Under the pieces are notes generated by a model, which was given only the letters and a program-made list of their open reading frames with translations, did no database searches and was not told the origin of the DNA. Of a stretch of DNA of 64,000 nt, positions 36,603 through 45,121 are shown piece by piece (positions within the stretch are counted from its first letter, which is position 1; each line of letters opens with the position of its first letter). The translations under genes were made by a program, and so were the position numbers. The DNA comes from JADKAV01 sp963732355 (GTDB taxonomy: Bacteria > Actinomycetota > Actinomycetes > S36-B12 > UBA10799), in the NCBI GenBank assembly GCA_963732355.1, contig CAVSZD010000010.1, positions 372,001 to 436,000 on the forward strand, written 5' to 3'.

Positions 36603-37769
36603 ATGACTGAGATGACGTCGGCCACATACACCGATCTGGCGTACCTGGGTGGTACCAAGGCGATAGCGACGACGCCGATCGTCGGACAGCCGACGCAGTC
36701 GTACGCGGATGTCTACGTGCCCGGGCAGGAGCCGATCCGAGAAGGGGAGATCCGGGTGACGGTTCTCGGCAGTGGCAATCCGCCGCCGACGAGGGCGCAG
36801 GCTTCCGGCTCCATCCTGGTGGAGGTGGGCAACGCGGAGCGCGACATGTTCGTCTTCGATGTCGGCAGCGGCGCCCTGGCCAACTTCATGAGCCTGGGCC
36901 TACCCATCAACTCCCTGGACAAGGTGTTCCTCTCCCACCTGCACGCCGACCACACCGCCGACCTGATCACGCTGTTCGGCAGTTTCCGCAAGGCCGGGCG
37001 CAAGGGGCCGTTGCACGTGTGGGGCGGCGATGGGTCCGAGCCGAAGTTCGGCACGAAGGTCGCCCTCGATGCGATCGAGGCGGCGTGCGCGTGGGACACC
37101 GAGTCCACCCGCGGCTTCACCTCGAACGAGTCCGCGGTGCTGGTCGGGGCGGAGTTCGACGCGTCGGTCACGTCCGTCGTCTACGAGCAGAACGGTGTGA
37201 CCATCACCGCCTTCCCGGTGATCCACAACCTGCACGGAGCGGTCGGCTACCGCGTCGACTTCGCGGGCGTGAGCATGGTCTTCTCCGGCGACACGCACCC
37301 GTGCTGGCCGCTGGTCCACGCCGCCCAGGGCACGGACCTGCTCATCCATGAGTGCTTCCCATCGGCTGCCACCCTCGCCGCCGTGACGGGTGCCAGCATC
37401 GAGCGCCTCCGGACCGTCACCTCCACCCATACCGTCCCGAAGACTGCCGGGAAGGTGTTCTCGCTCGTCCAACCCCGCATGGGCGCGCTCTGGCACACCT
37501 TCCTCGTCCCCGCGGTCGTCGTGCCCATCCTCGAAGAGGTGAGCGCGGTCTTCGACGGACCCGTCGTGCAGACCCAGGACCTGACGATCTTCAACATCAC
37601 CCCCGAAGCGGTCGTCGCGCGGCAGGTCCAAGCGGCCCCGCAGGTGGCAGCCATCCCCGGGGAGTCGACACTCGAACTGACCTACAGCACACGTCCCGAG
37701 CCGCCCGCCTGGTGGGCGGAGGCGATCATCCCCGATGAGGAACCGCCGCCCCCCACGTACCACCTCTAG
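36603..37769 (+). CDS. MBL-fold metallo-hydrolase
   Basis: A 388-residue metallo-beta-lactamase-fold hydrolase. It has the Zn-binding HLHADHTAD motif (about residues 117-125), GYRVDFAGVSMVFSGDTHP with the bridging Asp, a later LIHECF and THTVPKTAGKV, but it lacks the tRNase Z exosite arm. The N-terminus (ATYTDLAYLGGTKAIATTPIVG) is not typical of RNase Z or lactonases. It recalls a group annotated as GntH-like, after guanitoxin synthesis, but that is only a memory of similar phrasing and no other such genes are nearby. GGGAG precedes GTG 36600/ATG 36603; ATG preferred. Substrate unknown. Confidence 0.75.
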   Translation: MTEMTSATYTDLAYLGGTKAIATTPIVGQPTQSYADVYVPGQEPIREGEIRVTVLGSGNPPPTRAQASGSILVEVGNAERDMFVFDVGSGALANFMSLGLPINSLDKVFLSHLHADHTADLITLFGSFRKAGRKGPLHVWGGDGSEPKFGTKVALDAIEAACAWDTESTRGFTSNESAVLVGAEFDASVTSVVYEQNGVTITAFPVIHNLHGAVGYRVDFAGVSMVFSGDTHPCWPLVHAAQGTDLLIHECFPSAATLAAVTGASIERLRTVTSTHTVPKTAGKVFSLVQPRMGALWHTFLVPAVVVPILEEVSAVFDGPVVQTQDLTIFNITPEAVVARQVQAAPQVAAIPGESTLELTYSTRPEPPAWWAEAIIPDEEPPPPTYHL

Positions 37770-37837
37770 GCGGCTCGGGCGCCCATCACGGCGTGTGAGG
37801 ACATGACCTTCCGGGCGGGTCTTCCTAGCCGGAGCAC

Positions 37838-38140
37838 TCATGCCACGCGGACTGCGGGGAGCGTCACAAACGCCGAACGTTTCCTCGACCGTTCGGCACA
37901 GTTCGAACAAGTGGGGTGCGCCACTGATGCTGAGTGACGAGTCGTGATTCTGACGACATCGTCCATTACGTGGTCGATGCTTTCCAAAATCGCCTTGATG
38001 TTGTTCATGCCTAGCTCAGCCTGCTGTGCGACGCCGCCGGCTACCAGTTCCCCTGTGGCTGGATCGATGGGCAATTGAGCGGTGATGTTGTTGTAGTGGG
38101 AGAAGGCCACGGTCTGTGTGGACGCGGCGCTGCGAGGGTC
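37838..38140 (-). pseudogene. RidA/YjgF-family remnant
   Basis: The core VAFSHYNNITAQLPIDPATGELVAGG followed by AQQAELGMNNIKAILESIDHVMDDVVRI is an unmistakable RidA (enamine/imine deaminase) sequence, at about 38110-37930. Beyond DDVVRI the frame reads unrelated residues (TTRHSASVAHPTCSN) where the family should continue with the active-site arginine segment. A shifted frame gives SISGAPHLFELCRTVEETFG, which fits only weakly. No credible start is seen upstream of the core. It is therefore a truncated, decayed gene in the 589-nt gap 37770-38358, which holds no other gene that I can support. Confidence 0.6.
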
Positions 38141-38358
38141 GGTGGGCCGGCTACCTTCTCCCGCACACCGCCGTTCTACCAGTTGTGCCGGGGGGGAAGG
38201 CGTTCGATCAGGGGGAGCTTCGCGGCGCAAGAGAAATGTGGAGATGGGGCAGTGGCCGCAACCGAAGTCCGGTGTTAGTTGCTTCTGGTGGGCTGGCCCA
38301 CACCACCGATGGCATGGTTCGCTGGGTTCCCAGCGAGCACGCGAGATCTGAGGTAGTC

Positions 38359-38781
38359 ATGGCTTTCACCGACATGGAAATCGAGTACATCCGAAGCCAG
38401 CCTCTGGCCCGCGTGGCCACAGTCTCTCCCGACATGCAGCCTGACGTGGTTCCCGTCACCTTCGAGTTCGACGGATTCCGCTTCTATGTCGGCGGTTTCG
38501 CGCCGGAACGTACTCGCCGCACGAAGAACGTGGAGTCGGGTAACGACAGGGTCGCGATGGTCATTGACGACCTGGCGTCACTGCGGCCGTGGGCGCCGCG
38601 ATACATACGCATCTACGGAAGGGTCGAACTTGTGGACCGACCCGGACCAAATGGGCCAAGCCGCATCATGAAGATCACGCCAACCATTTCGTGGAGCCTC
38701 AATCTGTCAGGTTCATGGACGCCCGGCAGCGGTCAGGTGCTCACGCCGCTGCGGACCGAGCACATCGAGGCCGATCTCTGA
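38359..38781 (+). CDS. PPOX-class F420-dependent oxidoreductase-like protein
   Basis: A 140-residue split-barrel flavin-fold protein: MAFTDMEIEYIRSQPLARVATVSPDMQPDVVPVTFEFDG, then VGGFAPERTRRTKNVESGNDRVAMVIDDL and PRYIRIYGRVELVD. This is the layout of actinobacterial PPOX-class F420-dependent enzymes rather than PdxH. ATG 38359 is chosen as the family start; a long open frame upstream reads unrelated residues. It probably binds F420 or FMN and reduces small molecules; the substrate cannot be told. The palindromic element begins 35 nt after the stop. Confidence 0.8.
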   Translation: MAFTDMEIEYIRSQPLARVATVSPDMQPDVVPVTFEFDGFRFYVGGFAPERTRRTKNVESGNDRVAMVIDDLASLRPWAPRYIRIYGRVELVDRPGPNGPSRIMKITPTISWSLNLSGSWTPGSGQVLTPLRTEHIEADL

Positions 38782-38816
38782 CTGGCAGCTTCGGTGGACG
38801 GCGCCCGGGTGCCCTG

Positions 38817-38884
38817 GTTAGAGGTTGTGCTGTTGGTTAGCGAATCCACGCGTTGTTTCGCTAACCAACAGCACAACCTCTAAC
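38817..38884. repeat. 68-nt palindromic intergenic element, copy 2
   Basis: Perfect 28-bp arms around the loop TCCACGCGTTGT; it differs from copy 1 by a single base. It lies between the oxidoreductase gene and the sulfotransferase-like gene in a 270-nt gap with no other recognisable feature. The outer flanks (CTG on the left, GCGG on the right) are the reverse complement of the pattern seen at copies 1 and 3. Confidence 0.95.
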
Positions 38885-39051
38885 GCGGCCGGGCCCGGCA
38901 TCGGGGCGAAGATCCGCGCCGGCTGGCGGTAGCAGCTTCGAGCTGAGGCACTGGGCATCTGCTCCGAGTGGGCAGATCGTGGACGTGGACCGTGTGTGTG
39001 AGGAGCAGGTTACTGCCAGTGGCCAACAGCGTGTGGCAGGATCAGGTCTCG

Positions 39052-40137
39052 ATGACATCCTTCCTGCAAGCCGGCGAAGTTCTTCTTCACATCGGCCCGC
39101 CCAAGACCGGAACCACAGCGCTTCAGCACTCGATGGCGCAGGCGAGGCCTGAGATGAAAGCCCAGGGGGTTCTCTACCCGGGCAGCAAGGCGTCACATTG
39201 GGCGCCATCATGCTCAGTGTTCGGCATTGCCACAACAACACATCCAGCCGATCCGCCGGTCCCGCCGGAGGTCTGGGAGCAGTTTGTCGTCCGGGTTGGC
39301 AGGCGTAAGGATCGAGCCGTCGTGTCCAGCGAGCAGTTCGCCGACGCCGATCCGCAACTCGCTCGAAGGATTGTCGACGATCTCGGCGGCAGCCAGAAGG
39401 TACGTGTCCTGCTGACGCTGCGCCCACTGGCCATGATCCTTCCAAGTTCCTGGCAGCAGTCGTTGAAGGCGGGTGCACCCAAGCCGTTGCCCGGTCCGTT
39501 GCGGCACGCCAAGTCGCGGGTCGTGAAGCCCTATGACGAATGGTTGCGCGAGACCCTCAATGGTAAGAACTCGACGTTCTGGTTGCGTTTTGACTACGCC
39601 GCACTCGTTGCACGTTGGGCCGAGGTCGTCGGGGCGGACCGGGTTGCGGTGATCGTCGTGGACTCCGGTGATCCCCTGCGGATCCTGCGCGACGCCGAAC
39701 AGGTCATCGGCCTTGAACCCGACACTCTCGACCGGGTCACCACGAAGACCAACCGCTCCTTGTCGTATGAGGAAGCTGCTCTGGTGCGCCAATGGCTGGT
39801 CCGGGTAGAGAAGGAACTGCCGATGCCACAGGCCCAGTACCACCAATGGATCCGGCGCGGTGCGCTCTGGGGCTTGGTGGACGGGCGTTCCCCGGGAATG
39901 GATGAGCACGCGATCCGAACCCCGCAGTGGGCGATGCAGCAGGTCGATGAGCGCACACGTGCTGCGATCGCAGGGATCGAGGATCTTGGGGTGAGGGTCG
40001 AGGGTGACCTCACGGATCTGATCGTGCCGGCAGCGCCGACCGCGGACGATGGACCCGTCAACACGGTGCCCGTGGACGTAGCGATGCAACTGCTGATGGG
40101 GCTGGCGACGATGGCCGCAAAGGATGCGAAGGCCTGA
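39052..40137 (+). CDS. Sulfotransferase-like (P-loop) protein
   Basis: 361 residues. The N-terminus holds a PAPS-type 5'-phosphosulfate-binding loop, LLHIGPPKTGTTALQHSM, with a second segment VRVLLTLRPLAMILPSSWQQSLKAG resembling the 3'-phosphate-binding RxP...S...Q strand and helix of sulfotransferases. The middle has FDYAALVARWAEVVGADRVAVIVVD, typical of bacterial carbohydrate sulfotransferase-like proteins. The ATG at 39052 is chosen because the upstream frame gives unrelated residues and no ribosome-binding site. No signal peptide. It is convergent with the heparinase-like gene, with 1 nt between the two stops. Confidence 0.75.
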   Translation: MTSFLQAGEVLLHIGPPKTGTTALQHSMAQARPEMKAQGVLYPGSKASHWAPSCSVFGIATTTHPADPPVPPEVWEQFVVRVGRRKDRAVVSSEQFADADPQLARRIVDDLGGSQKVRVLLTLRPLAMILPSSWQQSLKAGAPKPLPGPLRHAKSRVVKPYDEWLRETLNGKNSTFWLRFDYAALVARWAEVVGADRVAVIVVDSGDPLRILRDAEQVIGLEPDTLDRVTTKTNRSLSYEEAALVRQWLVRVEKELPMPQAQYHQWIRRGALWGLVDGRSPGMDEHAIRTPQWAMQQVDERTRAAIAGIEDLGVRVEGDLTDLIVPAAPTADDGPVNTVPVDVAMQLLMGLATMAAKDAKA

Positions 40138-40138
40138 A

Positions 40139-42016
40139 CTACGGCAGTGGGAAGTCCTTGGTGGCCGACCCCTCGCGGGTGACGTAGACGACGTTCTTCT
40201 TCACAGACACTGTCGGGGTCGACGTCCCTGCCGCGAGCACACTGACCCAGGTGAGTTTGGCGCCCTTCTTCAAGGTGGTCCGCCTCTGCAGGACTGTGCC
40301 CTTGACCAACTCGCCGTATCCGTTGGTGAACCAGCCGTCAGAGCGCTTGCCGTTGGGGGTGTAGGTCCTGACCGTTCCGCCGCCTTTGAAGACCATTCGT
40401 GCCGACGCCGTCGGGGTGGTCATGGTTGCGCCTTTGGAGGATGGGGCGACGTTCACCCCGTTGGGTGCCATCCAGCGCTGATCGGCTCGTATCCGCTTGA
40501 GGGCCTTCACAGAGTCCACGACCACGAGCCCATCGACCGCGCTGTCGTAATAGACGCAGCGCTTGATCTTCGCCGATGTGTAAGTGCGGTCCCTCAGGCA
40601 GGTCTGGTCGTAAGGACCACCCTTGGCGGAGAGCACTGCTGAGGATTCCGAAGCAGTGGGAGGTGCCGCAGCAAGGCCAAGTGACGAGGCCTTCTTCTTC
40701 TTGGGTTTGAGCGTCGTGATCCGGATCACGCTATGGCCGGATCGACTCACCATGTAGTCCCGGATGGCTGAACTGTCGTAGCGGTAGGGCCCTGGATCCC
40801 CGATGAACTCCGAGCCGTAACTGTTGAACGTGACGGACCCGAGATCGCTGTGGACGTGCGCTGTGACGTAGGGCCTGGAGACACGCACGGAGTAGAACGT
40901 GGCGCGGTGGCCGTCGACATCTCCCCAGGCGTTGCGCCCGAAGACGTAGCCGCCGCTGAAGGCCTCGTAGAGCTTGGTCGGCGGCTGACCCTGCGCGCCT
41001 TCGGTCGCGGCCCACAGCGCCTCGGAGTCAGGAGCGAACCATTTGGGGGCCAGTTTTGCCCGATGGGTGTCCCCGATCATTGCCAAGTGGAAGTTGGGGT
41101 CCACGCTGACGGCCAGGAAGTGCTCGAGTCGCTTGGTGGCGGTGAAGATCCGATCGTAGGGAACCCCACAGCGGTCATAGATCGGCGCGAGTCTCATGAG
41201 TAGTCGCAAGGTGTAGTAGGCGTACCACGGCGACCCTTCGCGGTCACTGCCATCGGGCAGGATCAGGTAGTCGGCCAGCCTGTTCAGGTTGTCCGCCGCC
41301 TTGTTCATCTTGGCCGTCTCACCCAGGTAGCAGAACGCCGCCAATGCCGAACCTTGGGAGTGGATGCCGGTGTTGTTGGTGCCACCGCCGATTTTGAAGC
41401 CCTTGATCTGGGTGTTGGCTTCCTTGCGGGTTGCCTTTACGAATCGTGCCCCATCGCTGATGTCTGCCGCACACGTCAGTGTCCAGAGCCGCTCGCCGGC
41501 GATGATGGGCTGGGTCACCGACCAGGTTCGGGTCTTCTTCTTCTTGTGCTTGCTCAGCCAGTCGCCGATCAGTGAGAAAAATCGATCGACCATCGGGACA
41601 TCCCCACGGCGAGCCCCCGTGTAGAGCAACGGAACAGTCCAATAAAGGCCGTTGATGTGTGTGTTGCCCGAGGAATCCAGCGTGCTCTGGGGTTTCCAGT
41701 CCGGGTTGGCACTGAGCCGGTAGTACCCGTACTGACCCAGGTTGGCGATGTTGTCGTCCATGATCGAGTCCGCGTCGGCAGCGTCGCCTTTGCTGCTCGA
41801 GATCAGCAACCGGCACCAGGAATCCTCACGAATCTTCTCGTTCATGGGGATGCCGTAGGGCCCGGGTGTGGGCTCCTGTGTTGGTTCGGGGGTTGGGGAC
41901 TGAGTTGGTTCTTGGGTTGGCGTGGGCGAATCAATGGGGTCCGCTCCTGCTGCGAACGCGGGGGACACGCCGAGCAACAGGGCCGACACCATGAGCGGTA
42001 CGACTGCCTTGCGCAT
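40139..42016 (-). CDS. Secreted heparinase II/III-like polysaccharide lyase
   Basis: 625 residues. A signal peptide (MRKAVVPLMVSALLLGVSPAFAAGA) is followed by a Pro/Thr/Glu linker (residues ~28-52, PTPTQEPTQSPTPEP), an alpha/alpha-barrel region (YYRLSANPDWKPQ ... NTHINGLYWTVPLL; INGLYW; GIHSQGSALAAFCYLGE; YYTLRLLMRLAPIYD) and a beta-sandwich with the family segment VTAHVHSDLGSVTFNSYGSEFIGDPGPYRYD, which carries the heparinase II/III His and Asp residues. It probably degrades an acidic or sulfated polysaccharide outside the cell, or remodels the cell's own glycan. TAGGAC lies 6 nt before the ATG. Confidence 0.8.
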   Translation of the reverse strand: MRKAVVPLMVSALLLGVSPAFAAGADPIDSPTPTQEPTQSPTPEPTQEPTPGPYGIPMNEKIREDSWCRLLISSSKGDAADADSIMDDNIANLGQYGYYRLSANPDWKPQSTLDSSGNTHINGLYWTVPLLYTGARRGDVPMVDRFFSLIGDWLSKHKKKKTRTWSVTQPIIAGERLWTLTCAADISDGARFVKATRKEANTQIKGFKIGGGTNNTGIHSQGSALAAFCYLGETAKMNKAADNLNRLADYLILPDGSDREGSPWYAYYTLRLLMRLAPIYDRCGVPYDRIFTATKRLEHFLAVSVDPNFHLAMIGDTHRAKLAPKWFAPDSEALWAATEGAQGQPPTKLYEAFSGGYVFGRNAWGDVDGHRATFYSVRVSRPYVTAHVHSDLGSVTFNSYGSEFIGDPGPYRYDSSAIRDYMVSRSGHSVIRITTLKPKKKKASSLGLAAAPPTASESSAVLSAKGGPYDQTCLRDRTYTSAKIKRCVYYDSAVDGLVVVDSVKALKRIRADQRWMAPNGVNVAPSSKGATMTTPTASARMVFKGGGTVRTYTPNGKRSDGWFTNGYGELVKGTVLQRRTTLKKGAKLTWVSVLAAGTSTPTVSVKKNVVYVTREGSATKDFPLP

Positions 42017-42102
42017 ACCTTTGTCCTATCAGAGTTACCGCGGATGGCCATCTCACAACATGTAATGCCCCATCTTCGGACGACCTATGCGCCAGGAGAA
42101 GC

Positions 42103-42381
42103 ATGCAACCGCCAGAAGCTGACCAGATCGTTGAATTGTTGAGGCAACAGCGAATCATGGCGCACGTCCATCCCACGGGATTGCAGAACGCCGCGATCAG
42201 GGTCGTGCTGCCCGGCGGGCGCGAGGCGATCTGGGACGGGGACGCTGCCGCAGGACTTGAGGCTCAGGTGATGGCCGACGGAATGCTGGTGGGTTTTGTG
42301 CCGGTCATCCGGGGATCCGAGAACTTCACAGTCGAGCAGAGCGCTCACGCCATCGCCAACGCCGACTACGGTTTGGGATAA
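42103..42381 (+). CDS. Conserved-looking hypothetical protein
   Basis: 92 residues, preceded by GGAGAAGC before the ATG. It is a compact alpha/beta sequence: an N-terminal helix (EADQIVELLRQQRIMAHVHP), strands with AAIRVVLPGGREAIWDGDAAAGLEAQVM and GMLVGFVPVIRGSENFT, and a final helix. No motifs, membrane segment or family are recognised. It lies 86 nt from the divergent heparinase-like gene and 69 nt before the DUF4192 gene. Confidence 0.65.
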   Translation: MQPPEADQIVELLRQQRIMAHVHPTGLQNAAIRVVLPGGREAIWDGDAAAGLEAQVMADGMLVGFVPVIRGSENFTVEQSAHAIANADYGLG

Positions 42382-42450
42382 CTCGCGGCGCTGTCCACAG
42401 ATCCGTTCAGGGCCTTTCGGAGGGCCTTGGCAAACGGCGAGGGTGAAGCC

Positions 42451-43452
42451 ATGACGATCACTCTCAACTCCCCGGAGGCCGCCGCCGCAGCGGCCCCGTT
42501 CCTGCTCGGTTTCACTCCTGAGGACTCCTTGGTCCTGATCCTGATCGATGGCGAGGGACAGAACGTCACGATGCGCGTCGATCTGCCGTGGAGTCCCGAC
42601 GTCGAATGGCTCAAGAGCATCCTCACGGGCCTGCCGGAGCCCATGCCTGCCCGTTTGGTGATGCTGGCATACGCCCATGAGGCCGACTCGGTTCTCGCGG
42701 TGGGGATCGCGCACTGGCTCAGTGACGTGCTGTCGCCCTTGATGGAGGTCGCGGACATCCTGCTGGTTTGTGGCGGGCGGGTCCTGTCGGTCAACTGCAC
42801 CTGTGATGACTGCACAGCCGGTCAAGGAACCGCCGTGGATGATCTTGAGGATCACCCTGTGATTGCTCAGTGCGTGGCGGCGGGGCTGACCCGGCTGAAC
42901 CGTCGCGATGATCTCGAGGACCAGCTTCTGCCCGTGGACGATTCCGTGTCAGAAGCAGTGGCGCGGATGCTCGGCGAAACCCTGCGAGTTGTTGGTGACT
43001 ACGAAACCAAGCGCGACGAGATGGAGGCCCAGGCGCTGGCGATCCTGATGTCGGGTGAGGATCTTGATGCAGAGTCGGTCGTCCTGCTCGCGCGGGCCTG
43101 TGCCGACGTGCATGTGCGTGACCCCCTGCTGGCCCTGATTCTGGGCGGGGAAGACGGGACCGAGTCGATGCTGGGGTCGATCCGTACTCGTCTGACTTAC
43201 GTATTGATCCACCTGCCCGTGGACTTTGCCGGTCCTGTGGCCGCCACGCTGGCGCTTTTGGCCTGGGCCGACGGGGATGGTGCTTCCGCGTTGGTTGCCG
43301 CCGATGCTGCGCTTGACTTCGACCCCGAGAACAGCCTGGCCCCACTGGTCTGTCACGCCCTGTCCCAAGGCCTGCCACCGACGACCTGGGCAAAGATCAG
43401 CCGCGAGATTCCCATTGACGTGTTGCGCGGCAGGGAGAAGCGCAGCGCCTGA
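42451..43452 (+). CDS. DUF4192 family protein
   Basis: 333 residues. The N-terminus MTITLNSPEAAAAAAPFLLGFTPEDSLVLILIDG is characteristic of the actinobacterial DUF4192 family, as are CGGRVLSVNCTCDDC in the middle and the C-terminal helical block ALLAWADGDGASALVAADAAL, which reads like a TPR. The ATG at 42451 has GAGGG upstream and matches family starts. From memory, family members lie close to the principal sigma factor gene in actinobacteria, as here. Function unknown. Confidence 0.85.
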   Translation: MTITLNSPEAAAAAAPFLLGFTPEDSLVLILIDGEGQNVTMRVDLPWSPDVEWLKSILTGLPEPMPARLVMLAYAHEADSVLAVGIAHWLSDVLSPLMEVADILLVCGGRVLSVNCTCDDCTAGQGTAVDDLEDHPVIAQCVAAGLTRLNRRDDLEDQLLPVDDSVSEAVARMLGETLRVVGDYETKRDEMEAQALAILMSGEDLDAESVVLLARACADVHVRDPLLALILGGEDGTESMLGSIRTRLTYVLIHLPVDFAGPVAATLALLAWADGDGASALVAADAALDFDPENSLAPLVCHALSQGLPPTTWAKISREIPIDVLRGREKRSA

Positions 43453-43625
43453 CCCGGCGACAAGTCGTAGCGGAATCGGTACTTCGGGGATATGACACGG
43501 GGTGGAGGCGAAAATGGCCGGTCGCAGTCGGAATAGCGAAGGCGTGACAGAATGTTCTAATAGGCGAGAGCAGCCGTACAAGACTGCGACCACCCCCGAT
43601 GAGATCCTCGACGAGAGGTTGTTAC

Positions 43626-45035
43626 GTGCCGACTGTCAAGTCGAAGGCCGAACCGGCTGCCAAGAAGGCCGCCGCCAAGCCCGCAGCAGCGAAGAAGGCT
43701 GCGGTGAAGAAGGTGGTTACCGCCACCACGGCCGCTTCCAAGAAGACCGCAGAGAAGGGCACGACCGCCACGAAGGCGCCCGCGAAGAAGGCCCCGGCCG
43801 CGAAGAAGGCGCCGGCGAAGAAGGCTCCCGCTGCCAAGGCGCCGGCCAAGAAGGCTCCCGCTGCCAAGGCTCCGGCCAAGAAGGCCCCGGCCGCAAAGAA
43901 GGCCCCGGCCAAGAAAGCCGCTGGCAAGGCTGGCGCGGATGCGGTTGGTGCTGAGCAGATGACCGAAGCTGCTGTGCTTGAGAAGGGTCTGGAGGCCGAC
44001 CTCCAGAAGGATCTCAAGCAGCTTGCGGAGGACAAGGACAAGGAGAAAGAGAAAGAGGGCCAGACTTTCACCCTGTCCGATAGTGACGACTCCGACGAGC
44101 CGGTTGCCCAGGTCACCCAGGCCGGGGCCACGGCCGACCCCGTAAAGGACTACCTGAAGCAGATCGGCAAGGTCCCCCTGCTCAACGCCGAGCAGGAAGT
44201 GGAATTGGCCAAGCGAATCGAGGCGGGACTCTTCGCCGAAGAGAAACTGGCGGACAACCCAGAACTGGACACCGAGACCCGCATCAAGCTCGAGTGGATC
44301 TCCGAGGACGGTCGGCGCGCCAAGAATCACCTGTTGGAGGCGAACCTTCGCTTGGTGGTCAGCTTGGCGAAGCGCTACACCGGCCGCGGAATGCTGTTCC
44401 TGGATCTGATCCAAGAGGGAAACCTCGGTCTCATTCGCGCCGTGGAGAAGTTCGACTACACCAAGGGCTACAAGTTCTCCACCTACGCCACCTGGTGGAT
44501 CCGGCAGGCGATCACTCGTGCCATGGCCGACCAGGCGCGCACTATCCGTATCCCCGTGCACATGGTGGAAGTCATCAACAAACTGGCGCGTGTCCAGCGC
44601 CAGATGCTGCAGGACCTCGGTCGCGAGCCCACTCCTGAGGAACTGGCCGCCGAGCTGGACATGACACCCGACAAGGTCGTCGAGGTCCAGAAGTACGGCC
44701 GTGAGCCCATCTCGCTATCGACGCCTCTCGGCGAGGACGGGGACAGCGAGTTCGGTGACCTGATCGAGGACTCCGAGGCGATCGTGCCGGCCGATGCCGT
44801 CTCGTTCACGCTGCTGCAGGAGCAACTCGAGTCCGTACTGGACACCCTCTCGGAGCGTGAGGCCGGCGTCGTCCGGATGCGTTTCGGGCTCTCGGACGGC
44901 CAGCCCAAGACTCTGGACGAGATCGGCAAGGTCTACGGCGTGACTCGTGAGCGGATCCGTCAGATCGAGTCGAAGACCATGAGCAAACTGCGCCACCCCT
45001 CACGTAGTCAGGTCTTGCGCGACTACCTGGACTGA
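43626..45035 (+). CDS. sigA: Principal RNA polymerase sigma factor (RpoD/HrdB/SigA)
   Basis: Vegetative sigma-70, 469 residues from GTG 43626 (an ATG-like start at 43599 adds nine unlikely residues). The first ~110 residues are a Lys/Ala/Pro tail (KKAPAAKAPAKK repeats), then an acidic stretch. Conserved regions follow: 1.2 (DPVKDYLKQIGKVPLLNAEQEVELAKRIE), 2 (LLEANLRLVVSLAKRYTGRGMLFLDLIQEGNLGL; GYKFSTYATWWIRQAI), 3 (IPVHMVEVINKL), and 4 (VRMRFGLSDGQPKTLDEIG and VTRERIRQIESKTMSKLRHP). It is complete and single-frame. Presumably it recognises the TANNNT -10 boxes listed here. Confidence 0.97.
   Translation: MPTVKSKAEPAAKKAAAKPAAAKKAAVKKVVTATTAASKKTAEKGTTATKAPAKKAPAAKKAPAKKAPAAKAPAKKAPAAKAPAKKAPAAKKAPAKKAAGKAGADAVGAEQMTEAAVLEKGLEADLQKDLKQLAEDKDKEKEKEGQTFTLSDSDDSDEPVAQVTQAGATADPVKDYLKQIGKVPLLNAEQEVELAKRIEAGLFAEEKLADNPELDTETRIKLEWISEDGRRAKNHLLEANLRLVVSLAKRYTGRGMLFLDLIQEGNLGLIRAVEKFDYTKGYKFSTYATWWIRQAITRAMADQARTIRIPVHMVEVINKLARVQRQMLQDLGREPTPEELAAELDMTPDKVVEVQKYGREPISLSTPLGEDGDSEFGDLIEDSEAIVPADAVSFTLLQEQLESVLDTLSEREAGVVRMRFGLSDGQPKTLDEIGKVYGVTRERIRQIESKTMSKLRHPSRSQVLRDYLD
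43775..43923 (+). repeat. Tandem degenerate repeat in the sigA 5' region
   Basis: Roughly 30-nt units (AAGGCGCCGGCCAAGAAGG-type, followed by CTCCCGCTGCC) repeated four to five times, encoding KAPAKKAPAA. It is the DNA basis of the Lys/Ala/Pro tail. Copy number could vary between strains. Confidence 0.7.
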
Positions 45036-45121
45036 TCCACAAGCGCGCGCCTGGTTTTGTCGTACCCCTGTGCGAGAGTGCGAGCACGAGGAAGTGATGA
45101 CGGGGGAACCAGGGGGTCGCG

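Noticed and set aside
36900..37910. A 336-codon frame antisense to the metallo-hydrolase, starting near the RidA remnant
   Set aside because: His/Arg/Asp-rich composition typical of antisense frames; only its first ~25 codons might overlap true RidA-derived sequence.
43557..44561. A 334-codon frame antisense to sigA, Gly/Leu/Arg-repeat-rich
   Set aside because: It is the reverse reading of the sigA Lys/Ala/Pro repeats.
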